DNA from: Cepaea nemoralis
Taxonomy: Eukaryota > Mollusca > Gastropoda > Stylommatophora > Helicidae
Direction of reading: 5' to 3'
Length of the DNA: 64,000 nt
Assembly: GCA_014155875.1 (NCBI GenBank)
Contig: JACEFZ010024504.1
Location: 62,001-126,000, forward strand
A model generated the notes under the pieces. That model was not told where the DNA came from and made no database searches. It worked only from the letters and a program-made list of their open reading frames with translations. The translations under genes were made by a program, and so were the position numbers. Below, one piece after another: positions 21,126 through 30,594 of this stretch; position 1 is the first letter of the stretch; each line of letters starts with the position of its first letter.

Positions 21126-22665
21126 TTGGAGCTTTACTCAAGTGAGACCAAACTAGCGGATGATGCCCTCAAAGCCATAGAGGCTCTACCAACTCTTGAC
21201 CACCTGGACACACTTCCCACCATAACAGAAGTTAAGTTTGCTATAAATGAACTTGCATCTGGCAAATCTCCAGGTAAGGATGGGATTCCAATCAGGAGTG
21301 GGCAAGACACACTCACTCTACAGATCCACCAGCTAATAGAGCTATGCTGGTGAGAAGGACAAGTCCCACAGGATTTCAAAGATTCAAGCATCATAACACT
21401 ACAAGAACAAGGGCGATTGGAGCAACTGCAACAACTATATTGGTATCTCACCTCTGTGTATTGTTGGAAAAGTATTTGCCAGAATTGTTCTGTGCAGACT
21501 TCAAGTCCTAGGAGATCAAGTCTACCCCGAATCACAGTGTAGCTTTCGACAGACCCGGTCTACCATTGATATTATATCATTTGACATGATATGACATCAT
21601 CATATCACTGCGACAAATGCAAGAAAAATGCCATTAACAGAATCAACCATTGTTTATTGCCTTCATCGACCTCACAAAGGCATTTGATTTGGTCAGTCGT
21701 GAGGGTCTGTTCAAGGCACTAACGAAGATTGGCTGCCCACCAACTCTTCTGTCCATTGTGGAATCGTTCCACACAGACATGAAGGGTATAATCAAGTTTG
21801 ATGGTGCGACTTCTGAAGAGTTTGAAATCAAGAGTGGAGTTAAGCAAGGTTGTGTACTAGCTCCCACCCTCTTTGGAATATACTTTTCACTTCTACTGAA
21901 ATATGCCTTTCGTGATCAGGATGGTGGTATATACATTCACTCACGCTCAGATGGCGGCCTCTACAACGCTCAGAGATTGAAGGCCAAGAGGGTACTGATC
22001 AGAGAGTTGCTTTTTGCAGATGATGCTGCAGTTACAACCCACTCTGAGAAAGAATTACAATGTCTACTATCTGCATTCTCCAATGCTTGTTCTGAATTTG
22101 GTTTAGCAATTAGCAAAAAGAAGACACAGATTATGTCACAAGGTGCACATGGGTACCATCAATCCTTTATTGACGACGCCGAACTAGAGATGGAGAACAA
22201 TTTACATATTTAGGATCAGTGGTAAAAAGCAAATTATCCCTAGATCAGGAAATCAACATCTGGATTGGTAAGGCAGCAACAACAATGAACAGGTTAAGAA
22301 AAAGAGTCTGGGAGAACAGGAAGCTTACTGCCAAAACAAAAGTCCTTGTCTATCAAGCATGTGTCCTTAGTACTCTTCTTTATGGCAGTGAAACCTGGAC
22401 AACTTACTCACACCAAGAGAAACGTTTAAACAGCTTTCATATGCGGTGTCTGCAAAGAATTCTTGGTATTAAGTGGCAAGACAAAATCACAAATACTGAA
22501 GTATTGGAAAGATCAGGTTGTGTGACGGTTTATTCCATGCTCAGTCTTCGTAGACTTAGATGGATAGGACATCTTAGGAGGATGGATGATGGTAGAATAC
22601 CAAAGGACATCTTTTTTGGTGAATTACAGATGGGTAAGAGATCTCAGGGTCGGCCTCTACTTTGA
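21126..22665 (+). pseudogene. L-G reverse transcriptase
   Basis: Frame 21,126-21,353 has ELASGKSPGKDGIP, the finger-domain opening. Frame 21,650-22,213 has FIAFIDLTKAFDLVSREGLF (first Asp), SGVKQGCVLAPTLFGIYFSL and ELLFADDAAVTTHSEKELQ (catalytic). Frame 22,219-22,665 has KVLVYQACVLSTLLYGSETW and LRRLRWIGHLRRMDDGRIPK. Between 21,354 and 21,650 the frame is lost. Degenerate. Confidence 0.78.
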
Positions 22666-22937
22666 TACAAAGTTGTAAGCGAGACATGATTGATTCAGGC
22701 ATTGATAATGCACATTGGGAGCAAGTCGCCGCTGAACGTGTTGCATGGAGGGCAAACATCAGAAATGGAATAAAGACAAAGGAGAAACTTATTGCAGATA
22801 AGTCACACACAGAGCGTGTGAGACGTAAGATGGTGCATGATGGTGGAAATGACCATGTGTTCACATGCACCCACTGTGAACGAACATTTACAGCGCGAAT
22901 TGGCCTTATCAGTCACTTTCGCTGCCGCCATGGGTAA
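22662..22937 (+). pseudogene. L-G C-terminal C2H2 zinc finger
   Basis: A 91-residue frame ending in HVFTCTHCERTFTARIGLIS followed by HFRCRH. It gives C-x2-C-x12-H-x4-H, a C2H2 finger at the very C-terminus of the polymerase. The preceding WEQVAAERVAWRANI block matches the last part of this LINE type. A stop after RPLL at 22,665 separates it from RT. The finger may bind nucleic acid during insertion; that role is inferred. Confidence 0.7.
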
Positions 22938-23010
22938 AAGTTATTATGCCTTTTTGAAGCACAAACTATCGTCTGTCAAAACGGCAAGGTGCCAATGAAT
23001 GGTTAGATGT

Positions 23011-23223
23011 GTACTCACTCCATATACTTTAAAGATTTACCACAGCTTGTTTCTATCTACTCTATCACATGCATGATTCTTTTATGTTAATTGTTTCCCC
23101 AGTTTTTAACAGCACTGGGGGGTGTTATTGGTGCTGTTACAACCTTGACTACTGAATCTGCACAAGTGGCTGGTTAGTTTTGATACTGTTATTTTTTAAA
23201 TTAAAATTTAAGTTTTTAAAAAA
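23011..23223. other. end of L-D copy 1 and short spacer
   Basis: Up to about 23,068 the sequence continues L-D after the L-G insertion (minus strand, matching 47,700-47,760 in reverse). 23,070-23,223 shows no recognisable feature apart from an A/T-rich run adjoining the tail of the next LINE. Confidence 0.6.
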
Positions 23224-23828
23224 AATTATTATTAGTTCGTCCGAAATGTTTGCTTTGGACATAATTGTCTTGTGCCTGTTTTACAGCAGAGCTGCAATAT
23301 TTGCGCCTTTTCGCCAACACATCCGGCTTCTTTAGGCATTTGTTGACTGGGTTAGTCGTCCCAAGTGTTTCAGAGGGTGTTTAACTCTCATTGCTGTGGT
23401 GTTATCTTCATCCCTCTATCCCAGCTGACCCACTTAGAACAACTGAACACATCCTGATTGGCCCTCAAGAGAAGGCAGGTGCAAACCATGGGCATTCCAA
23501 ACCATCCAAGGAGGCTTTCATAATTGCAGAGCTGACACATAGTGCTCTAGTACTGGGCTTACCCAAGGAATCATCAAATTCTGCACATGGCTACATGGCC
23601 TCACTTCCCTTCATCACAGGCTGCTCCTCCAGAAACCAGAAGGATACAGTCTGCAGATGGAATCCAAACAGTGAGCTTTCGATTAGGACGTTCCATGTAA
23701 GGATTTGCTAGCCAAGCATTATTTCACTTCGTAACCACTGGGACGCTTTTTCCACCTTTGACGACGCCACACAATGAGCTTTCGATTTGGACTTTCCATG
23801 TAATGGATTTGCTAGTGAAGCAATATTC

Positions 23829-24036
23829 TCTGTCTCAGGCTCCAAAGGTTGTGGGTTCGATTCCGGGCAGCATCCTTCAGTTCACGAGTGCATTTTTTCG
23901 GAGACTCCTGAGAGTCATCGCTGGAGCTACGGAGTTTGTGCTTTGTGCAATGCTTTCCGCGGAAAGAAACTGAGCCATATAGGATTAAAAACCCAGTGCA
24001 ATGGAGTTGACCCTGTCGACTTTAAGCGACTTTTTA
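23829..24036 (+). mobile_element. tRNA-derived SINE (T-type), 208 bp
   Basis: Flanked by AAGCAATATTC (23,818-23,828 and 24,037-24,047). It starts within a tRNA-like head with CTCAGGCTCC and a clear B box GGTTCGATTCC, so the A-box half is missing. The central part TTCACGAGTGCATTTTTTCG and CGGAGTTTGTGCTTTGTG recurs at 9,965-10,060. It ends in CGACTTTTT, as expected of a pol III terminator. Confidence 0.8.
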
Positions 24037-24299
24037 AAGCAATATTCCATTTCATGCTACTGGGACGCTTTTGCCACTGACATACCTGCAGCATGCAGTG
24101 TGGCAAGCTAGGAACATTCTTCTTCATACACTTTCAGATATCAACCTGAATATAGTTAAAGAAAGAAGCAGTCAACTTGAGCTTGTTAACATCTCAATAG
24201 AGCTTGCCCTCAAACTAAGCAGGTGTAGGCCAAAATATCTTTCTCTGTTCTGCGTTTATTGGACAATAAATGTCTAGCTGTCAGTTTTACATTCATCAA

Positions 24300-24665
24300 T
24301 ATCTTCTATCTTTAGTTTATTGAACAAGTGGTATTCCAGCCTGTTATGTCCTGTGCGGAGTCTGAAGATTGCTACTTGCTCACTTCGATCAAGTTGGTAA
24401 CGTGCATCATCTTTTGGTTGGTGTGGATGTTCTGATTCCCACTAGGTTCTATAATTGCTTTTATAAATCGCTTAGTCTAATGTTATGCCTATGTTTGGCT
24501 GAGGTAGTCGTCAATCAACTTTTGCCAGTCTGTCAGCCTCTTCATTTCCAGGTATACTGTATTGTGATTTGAGCCACTGTATAACAATTTTTTTTAAATT
24601 TCTGACATACTCCATGTCGTGTAGCTCCTAGCTCTGCCAGTGTTAGCTGGCTTTTTGATTTTGAA
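24300..24665 (-). pseudogene. L-I copy 2: RNase H fragment
   Basis: The minus strand of this region matches 41,130-41,500 of the intact element: the ELAELGATRHGVCQKF-like block, WLKSQYSIPGNEEADRLAK with the conserved GNExAD motif, and the following EVTKIL...RL-type block. Frameshifts are frequent. RNase H would remove RNA from the RNA:cDNA hybrid. Confidence 0.65.
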
Positions 24666-24683
24666 GCGTTTATGCCTGTGACG

Positions 24684-25505
24684 TCAGCTGGGGGATTGGC
24701 TGGCAAGTTCTCCTTTGTGTCCTTCTTCTCCTGGAGTTTCTTTTGTCAGTGTTGACTTCCGGCTCGTCTGTTTTGGTGGAATGCAGTTATAAGGACTCTT
24801 TATTAGCTTTTTGGCTAGCTCTCTTTGTCCTAGCGTCTCTGCAAAAATCGTCCCACTATTTGTCACCGTCAAATTCCTCTTCATCTGTGCCGGATTCCTC
24901 CTCTAGGCTTACTTCAGATATCTGATGGGATACTGGTTTCCCCTTGAGTTTCTTGGACATCGTGGGTGAACTGCTCACTTTAGCGTGAGGTTTCTCAGTG
25001 GTCTTTGGTTTGTCTTCTGCTTGCGGCTTCTCTGCTGTCTTTTGCACTGCTTCTGCTGGCTTGTTTTGGGTTAGCTCCCTTTCGGCTTTTAGTAGTTCTC
25101 TTTCTGTTTTAATGGCTTGTAGAATTTTTTTGTTCTCCTTTTTCATCTGTGCCATGTGCTCCATCTCTTGGTGGATGCTGTGCTGGATTTCCATCATGTC
25201 AGCCAGTAGTTTTTCGTTGCCGCCTGTTGGTGTCGGTGTCAGAAGTAGCTTAGCTTGCTTTCTTTTTTCAGTTCATCAATCTGCCCTTGTAGCTGGGATT
25301 TTTCAGCTTGTGAGATGCCCATGGCTGTCTTGCACCACCGGAGTACTTCCTTGTATGGTGTCTTTGTGGTTATGGTGATCTTTAAGACGTCTCTATGTCT
25401 TTGGAGGTAAGGGCAGCCCAGGTATCTTGCTCCTTGTTTGCCAAGGCAGTTGGCGCACTTTCTCTTGTTATTGGGCTTTCGGAAGTCCTTGTCCTGTTTA
25501 GCCAC
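24684..25505 (-). pseudogene. gag-like ORF1 protein of an I/jockey-type LINE
   Basis: Frame 25,239-25,505 contains RKCANCLGKQGARYLGCPYL, a gag-type zinc knuckle of the C-x2-C-x3-[H]-x6-C form with Gln where His is expected. Frame 24,856-25,197 is a charged coiled-coil-like region (MEHMAQMKKENKKILQAIKT) followed by Pro/Lys-rich sequence and an acidic stretch (EEESGTDEEEF). Frame 24,684-24,884 gives the C-terminus. ORF1 proteins of this kind bind the LINE RNA. Its position between RT and RNase H is abnormal. Confidence 0.65.
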
Positions 25506-25509
25506 AATA

Positions 25510-26198
25510 TTCTAGCTTAAGGTGCTGCAATTTGTTTGAGAGGGAGAACACTGTGCATGTTGTTTTCTCCTCACTTATCTTCATCAGCCATGATTTTGAC
25601 CAGTCCTCTAGCGTAAATAAGGCTCGCTGCATTCTGCTGTTGGAGTACTAATATATTCTTCAGATGTCCATACGGCTAGGTCATCTGTAAAGGAGGATGT
25701 GTGAACACTGGCTGGAAAAAATTTTTGTGATGACATTTATATATGCTAGGAATAATGTTGGTGAAAGAACTCCTCCTTGGGGAACATCTTGCTCCAAAAG
25801 CATAATTTTTTCTGATTTGTCCTTGTACTTCTGTCCTTCTGTTCTCAAGGTAGTGGCTGATATATTTGTACATTTCCCCACAAACCTGCATTTTTGGCAG
25901 TTTTATTTTGAATCCTTCCTTCCACACTTTATCAAATTCTTTTTCTAGATCTATCCATACCACTAGTGTGTGCTTTTTCTTTTGGAAGGCATCCTCTACT
26001 TCCTAAGTTATATAGATTATTTGATCTTCAGTGGATCTGTACTTTCTTAATCCTGCTTGGTTGGAGTTAAGAGTTGGTTTTCTTCCAGATGCCATGTTAG
26101 CCGCCATTGATAATGTGCTTCATTAATTTTCCTATACAACTAATGGTTGATAGCCATTTGGTTCTTCCAGGTCTTTTCTTTTCTTTGGGACTAGTATT
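25510..26198 (-). pseudogene. L-I copy 2: RT fragment
   Basis: Frame 25,676-25,963 carries VWIDLEKEFDKVWKEGFKIKLPKM (KAFD changed to KEFD) and GARCSPRRSS. The neighbouring frame 25,681-25,881 has QDVPQGGVLSPTLFLAYINV. The opening block KRKDLEEPNGYQPL lies at 26,150-26,190. The fragment stops within the thumb region at the junction with the gag block (about 25,510). Confidence 0.75.
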
Positions 26199-26652
26199 AG
26201 AGAAAAAGAGTGTTGAGGGGGTACATAGAGCCTGTTCTTTTGTATGGATGTGAAACTTGGACAATGTGCAGTCAAGCTGAAAAACATTTGATGGCTACAG
26301 AAATGTGATTTCTGAGGAAAATACAAAGAGTACCATGGACAGATAGAAAAACCAATGACCAAATACTACAGGAGACAAATGAAAATCGTAAACTGATTTA
26401 GAGAAATTAGACGAAGACAGTCAAAATATTTTGGACATGTTATGAGAAGAAATGGATTGGAGAACTTATTGACAACTGGCAAGATCGAGGGGAACAGACC
26501 AAGAGGAAGACCGAGAGGAAAATACGTGGCTGGCTTGGCCATGTGGCATGGATGAGACAGGAACACTGAGCTGATCCACGACTCTGGTGATCGAGTGAAA
26601 TGGCGATGACCGCCCACACTTTCCAGCATAGCACATGATTGATTGATTATTG
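26199..26652 (+). mobile_element. L-B 3' fragment inside L-I copy 2
   Basis: About 450 bp of L-B 3' end, starting at AGAAAAAGAGTGTTGAGG and ending ...CACATGATTGATTGATTATT. It matches 52,900-53,345. L-I sequence resumes at about 26,655 (CATGCCTGTGGGACTATTCC). Coding remnants include YIEPVLLYGCETW and GHVMRRNGLENLLTTG in interrupted frames. The duplication at its ends is unclear. Confidence 0.78.
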
Positions 26653-26659
26653 GTATAGC

Positions 26660-26890
26660 CATGCCTGTGGGACTATTCCTCTCTTCTTGTTTTTATGTTT
26701 TCACAGTATTTGTCTGTTAGTAGGACAAATCTATCCCAGTCAGCTCATTTGTAATGCTAGAGAGGCCAAGGCTTTTGCTCATGTATAGCATACTCCATGT
26801 TCATTACAAGTTTGGTTAGTAAATAATCACTGCCTGCTAATTGGTCAAACACAAGGAGATCAATTTTGTGGAGCACACTCAAGGCAGGTC
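26660..26890 (-). pseudogene. L-I copy 2: end of endonuclease
   Basis: Minus-strand sequence matches 38,590-38,780 of the intact element: end of EN with DHKID-VCVDQLAGSD-like residues, and the EQKPWPL-ALQMS-DWDRFVLLTDKYCEN block. About 700 bp of the linker and RT start are missing between this block and 26,655. Confidence 0.65.
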
Positions 26891-27100
26891 TACATGGTTA
26901 ACTGAAACTTCAAGACCAGCCTAGACAGTGAGTTACATGCAAATATACTACAGTCGTTATATTTTTTGTTTCAAGGACAAATTTTGATCCTTGCTAGATT
27001 TTCAATGTGGACTTTAAAATACAATGAAGGAAAACAACAGTAATTTGTCTTGGATGCATAACTTCCTGGTGTGGTTAAATCAGGACTAACCACATTTGTA
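26891..27100. other. unassigned spacer
   Basis: No recognisable feature. Confidence 0.4.
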
Positions 27101-27562
27101 CTAGATGGGTGCAAAGCTGTGAAAATTAAAACATTGACATGACCATGTTTCTTTATGGTATACTAACCTTTGAATTGTGCCATCTGCTTTACGTCTAATT
27201 AGGATATCTAGGAACAGCAGCAGAGTGTCATTGTGTTCATGCTCCATGGACATAGAGATGTTCTTATGTGTCTGGTTCATAGTTGCATGGAACAATGTTT
27301 CTTGTTGTTTGCCTGTTGTGATGATATTTATTTCATCCACATAATGGTGGTAGAGGACTAGAGTTTTTTTATGTCTGAGGTTTAACGCTAAATGTGCCAT
27401 AAAAATTGCTAAATGGGACCTGGAGGATTCTCCATGGCCACTCAGTTTGGTGGTATGAATTTTTGGGGGACGTTGAGTCTGATGTTGGCAGTGTATAGCA
27501 GTAATAGTCTCTCCAAAGTAGGTGCCAGTATGTCTAGTTTCTTTTTTTTTTAAATAATACAT
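27101..27562 (-). pseudogene. Penelope-like element RT fragment
   Basis: A 153-residue frame with the Penelope-type RT order: HGESSRSHLAIFMAHLALN (decayed MGSPLSPLIANLFME block), then YHHYVDEINIITTGKQQE (YVDD motif, second Asp replaced by Glu), then ISMSMEHEHNDTLLLFLDIL (FTMExE...LPFLDV block) and IRRKADGTIQRLVYHKETWS (RKxDGxxxxxVYRKPT block). The upstream RT and the GIY-YIG endonuclease are not visible. This identification rests on the ordered blocks. Confidence 0.75.
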
Positions 27563-27749
27563 TACTGCAGGAATATGTATGTTGTATATTTCGGCTTAAA
27601 GGATTCACTTTTTGCTTTATTTTATGTCATGTCACTTCTGAAGTATAAACCTAACAAGATGCAGCGGAAAAATATGCCAGACAATAAATTATGCAACCTA
27701 TTGTTTGTGTTTTCATTACTCAGTTAGTATTTGTCCATTCTGGATTAAA

Positions 27750-27885
27750 GGAAGGGGCTTGCATGGCTGAGAGGTTGCACAGAATAACTGATCTTTTGGT
27801 TAGTGAGATCAGATATCTAGTGACTGCAGTGGGATTTTGTAACTTGCATCTGCTCTGTCTAATTAGGATATCTACATTCTAACAG
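27750..27885 (+). mobile_element. tRNA-derived SINE (W-type), partial
   Basis: Contains the head GCATGGCTGAGAGGTTGC, an A-box-like segment, and a body with TTGGTTAGTGAGATCAGATA that recurs at 28,715-28,965 and in decayed form at 31,243-31,437. A B box is not visible, so it is internally deleted. No target-site duplication found. Confidence 0.6.
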
Positions 27886-27897
27886 GACCCTCTAGCC

Positions 27898-28287
27898 CAG
27901 TGGTTCTCAACTGGTGGGGAATCCCCCCCCCCCCGGTTGAGAGGGGGGGGACTTTTAGGGTTTCCAGGGGGGGGGGGGGGATTAAGATTATTTCAATATC
28001 GCATTAATACAAGAGCCAGTTACTTGATATTGTTTTTCCCTCTAAATTTTACGGTTCAGTACTTCTCGCCCTAATGAAATTTGTTTTATAATGTAAGTAG
28101 ACCCGCAAATCACGTTTTATGTAGATGTCTAAACTTGTTCTAGTATGTGTTATTAAATTTAGCTTCCATTTTTATGCATACTGTGTAAGGGTGGGGGCGA
28201 TTTATAGGGAGGAAATTTGAAAGGGGGAATGACGTTCTGAACATATGGTAAAGGAGGGCATGGGCCAAAAAAGGTTGAGAACCACTG
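27898..28287. mobile_element. hAT MITE, 390 bp, perfect 8-bp TSD
   Basis: Ends are CAGTGGTTCTCAAC at the left and GGTTGAGAACCACTG at the right, an inverted repeat of the classic hAT/Charlie type. CTCTAGCC flanks it perfectly (27,890-27,897 and 28,288-28,295). It has no transposase. A C12-plus and a G14 homopolymer tract (27,926-27,980) sit near the left end. Confidence 0.92.
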
Positions 28288-28295
28288 CTCTAGCC

Positions 28296-28711
28296 CAATC
28301 TTCCTTAGTGAAACCTCACTTCCAGATATGTAATTATACATAAAGGCGGGTAGCAATAGCAGATTAGGGAGATGATAACTAGAGCAGGATGTGACATGTG
28401 AAATGAAACAATTAGGTTTGTGTAGATCCTGAGAAGAAATAACAAACCCAGACAAATGTACATACCTTATAACATTCTCGGGTCAGGTGGAAAAAAAATC
28501 ACAGTGGTGGAATAATAAACATATTCTTCTTCTATTTCTGTTTCTTATGTTCTTCTTATTTTCCCCTTTCAAGAGGAGTCTGAGTTACACACACCAAAGT
28601 CAGTGTGTCCGACTTTGGCATGCATTTGTGTCAGGTTGACTTCCTCTAGGCAGATTTCATCCAAGGTAAGGGGCTCTATCTACCTGTGCGTAGGTTTACT
28701 TTCCTAACAAT
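28296..28711. other. unassigned spacer
   Basis: No coding motif or repeat end recognised. The short ORFs are not supported. Confidence 0.4.
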
Positions 28712-28714
28712 TTT

Positions 28715-28965
28715 GCCAAGGCAGAAACCTTACTACCTGCTTTTTGCAATTTCCAACTGCTGTGGGATTTATAACATGCACAACTTGCACGTGACTCCTT
28801 CTTTTTTTGGCACCAATCCGAAAGTACTAGGTATCTGATCTCACTAACCAAGAAGTCGGGGGACATAATGTACAGTGGATACCAATGGTTCTTGGACATA
28901 TTTCCAGCCCTAGGCAGGGATAAAAACCTGGTACCTTTTGAGCCTGAGCAGACACTATAACTTCT
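28715..28965 (-). mobile_element. tRNA-derived SINE (W-type)
   Basis: On the minus strand: TTATAGTGTCTGCTCAGGCTC, then AAAGGTACCAGGTTTTTATCC (a decayed B box), then TTGGTTAGTGAGATCAGATA, and an end near GCAGGTAGTAAGG. It shares head and body with the copies at 27,750 and 31,243. Confidence 0.65.
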
Positions 28966-29555
28966 CAATTATGATTTTCCCCCAACCCCCCACCACTCCT
29001 TAAACAAAAAAAATAATAATACAATAATGTTCAAGAAAATGCAATAAATAAGCTTAACAATACCACATAGCTCTGACTCATTGATTTTGTGCATCATAAC
29101 ACTTTCAGGTGAGAGAGCAGTATGGGTTCTACCATTCACTTCAGGTGGCTTCATGTATATAGCTCTGGTTACTGTTGTTCCTGATCTTTTACAAGAAAAA
29201 CATGGATGGTCAGTATATCAAAAAATAATCATTGTTACTTTAGATTTTTTGATTCACAACAAAACAGTATTGCTACTTGAATTAATGTTATTTTGTGGTT
29301 TTTTATATAGGTTCTCACACTGGCATTATCATGCAGATGTAGATTTATGTTGTGACTCCTCTGCCAGTCTTCAAACCCAATGAAATACAATAATTGCCAT
29401 GTAATTCATCCTAGTTTGTGCAGTATTTTTTTTTCTCCAGAACACTGTGTCTTGAGGACAGTGTTAAATCTGGCATGTGTGCTAGAGCAGTTTTCCTCTG
29501 TGTGCCTGAATGCAGGGTAATTCAAATGTTAAATAGCCCACAATGCCATAGCTTT
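28966..29555. other. unassigned AT-rich spacer
   Basis: No supported feature. A 100-residue frame at 29,081-29,383 has hydrophobic stretches but no family motif and no similar copy in the window. Confidence 0.4.
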
Positions 29556-29568
29556 CATTTATACAATT

Positions 29569-29809
29569 TTTTTTCCTTGCATATCCTTTACAGGACATTG
29601 TTGTCACTACCAGCATTTTACCGCTGTCGTTGATTTCTTGGCAAGATTACGCTCAGTAGTTTGCCTTTGCTTTCTGAGCAGCCGGCTCACTTATCCCATA
29701 AGTTACCAATGTGTCGAGAACTGCTTTCAATTCTTGTGCGCTGTGTTACCCTACGTGGATAAACAGAATTACAGAGAAAGTCGTTTAAACCTTAGGCCAG
29801 GGAGACCGG
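29569..29809 (-). mobile_element. SINE-S copy, 241 bp
   Basis: Flanked by CATTTATACAATT (29,556-29,568 and 29,810-29,822). On the minus strand the head is GCCGGTCTCCCTGGCCTAAGG and the body includes GGCAAACTACTGAGCGTAAT. It matches the copy at 49,846-50,089 in inverse orientation along its length. Confidence 0.87.
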
Positions 29810-29822
29810 CATTTATACAATT

Positions 29823-30594
29823 AGTACCTAGAATTTTACAGAATGGTGCGGTAATCTTAGAATGCAACCCTTAACAACCTGCTGGTAAAATTCCTTAGTG
29901 ACTCTACTGGGCAGAATTTCTGAGGTAGCAGACTATTATTGGTAAAATACAGTTGTAGTACACAGACAAATGTCATAGAATAGGATAAATCCTCAAAAGA
30001 CTTCAGTATTCAAGACCTCTCATTTGTAGGATACAATTTAGCAATGTCATTATTAAGAGTACATCAGTGAACTTGGAATGGATTGATGAGCACCAAAGCA
30101 TATGCCAGTTATTGCTTCCGTGGGGCCCATGTTTTGCAAGAACCTATAACTGTTTGGTTAACATCCTCTTATGGGTCATACCTGTGATTTATAACAAGGA
30201 TGTACAGCAGAAATCTTGACTAGGCTTCATAAAATGACTGGAGGTGGACTTACATTGTGCAACTTAACCATGTTCACTATGTTATCAGCTGGCGTTCACA
30301 GTAAGCAAATGTACTCAATGGGTGGTCTTAGCGCCTCATTTCTGTCAGTGTGATGACTCATCTCACCACAGGAGTCTAAGTTAATTAAAAGTTATAAATT
30401 GATACAGTCACGGTTAAGTGTATGTGTTTATTAATTCTTCTGTTTCTGTGTGTTTATTTAAATAACGTAACAGTTGTGTGTGTTTATGCGCATGCATTTT
30501 TGTTTTCATTTACATTCTAATAAGACACTGCCTTTAGGTGTCCAATATAATGTCATGGTGCTACCAGCCCATCATCCAAGTACTATAAGCAAGT
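29823..30594. other. unassigned spacer
   Basis: No recognisable gene or repeat boundary. It has moderate AT content. Confidence 0.4.

Larger units (their letters stand above)
19518..23002 (+). mobile_element. L-G LINE with C2H2 zinc-finger tail, full length 3.5 kb
   Basis: An entire element bounded by TTAGATGT (19,510-19,517 and 23,003-23,010), inserted in L-D. Order: 5' UTR of about 430 bp, endonuclease (19,951-20,672), spacer, RT (21,126-22,665), C-terminal zinc finger (22,662-22,937), short 3' UTR ending in CCAATGAATGG. Six frames separated by frameshifts or stops show it is no longer coding-competent. Confidence 0.85.
12137..23068 (-). mobile_element. L-D LINE copy 1, split by three large insertions
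   Basis: L-D sequence occurs at 12,137-12,656, 17,183-17,248, 19,063-19,517 and 23,003-23,068. Concatenated in that order it matches the second L-D copy (47,561-48,948) read in reverse. The gaps are a hAT element, an L-A copy and an L-G element, each with its own target-site duplication. Coding remnants include WTMTEKEKRKITTEM, RWQQVKWLGHV and GRRGRPRKKW at 12,156-12,628, and GVQQGCVLFP with LLFADDQAL at 19,142-19,468. The 3' tail is an ATGATGATGAGATG-type repeat at 12,137-12,150. Confidence 0.82.
23224..26890 (-). mobile_element. L-I LINE (I-group) copy 2, rearranged
   Basis: On the minus strand the order is EN end (26,890-26,660), RT (26,198-25,515), a gag-like ORF1 (25,505-24,684), RNase H (24,665-24,300), then the 3' UTR with ~105-bp repeats to a (AAT)n-like tail at 23,224. 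Each block matches the intact element at 37,337-42,399 except the gag block, which has no counterpart there. An L-B fragment sits at 26,199-26,652 and a SINE at 23,829-24,036. The EN-to-RT region is deleted. Confidence 0.8.

Noticed and set aside
29081..29383. 100-aa ORF with hydrophobic stretches as a host membrane protein
   Set aside because: No family motif, no second exon signal, AT-rich context; an ORF of this length is expected by chance.
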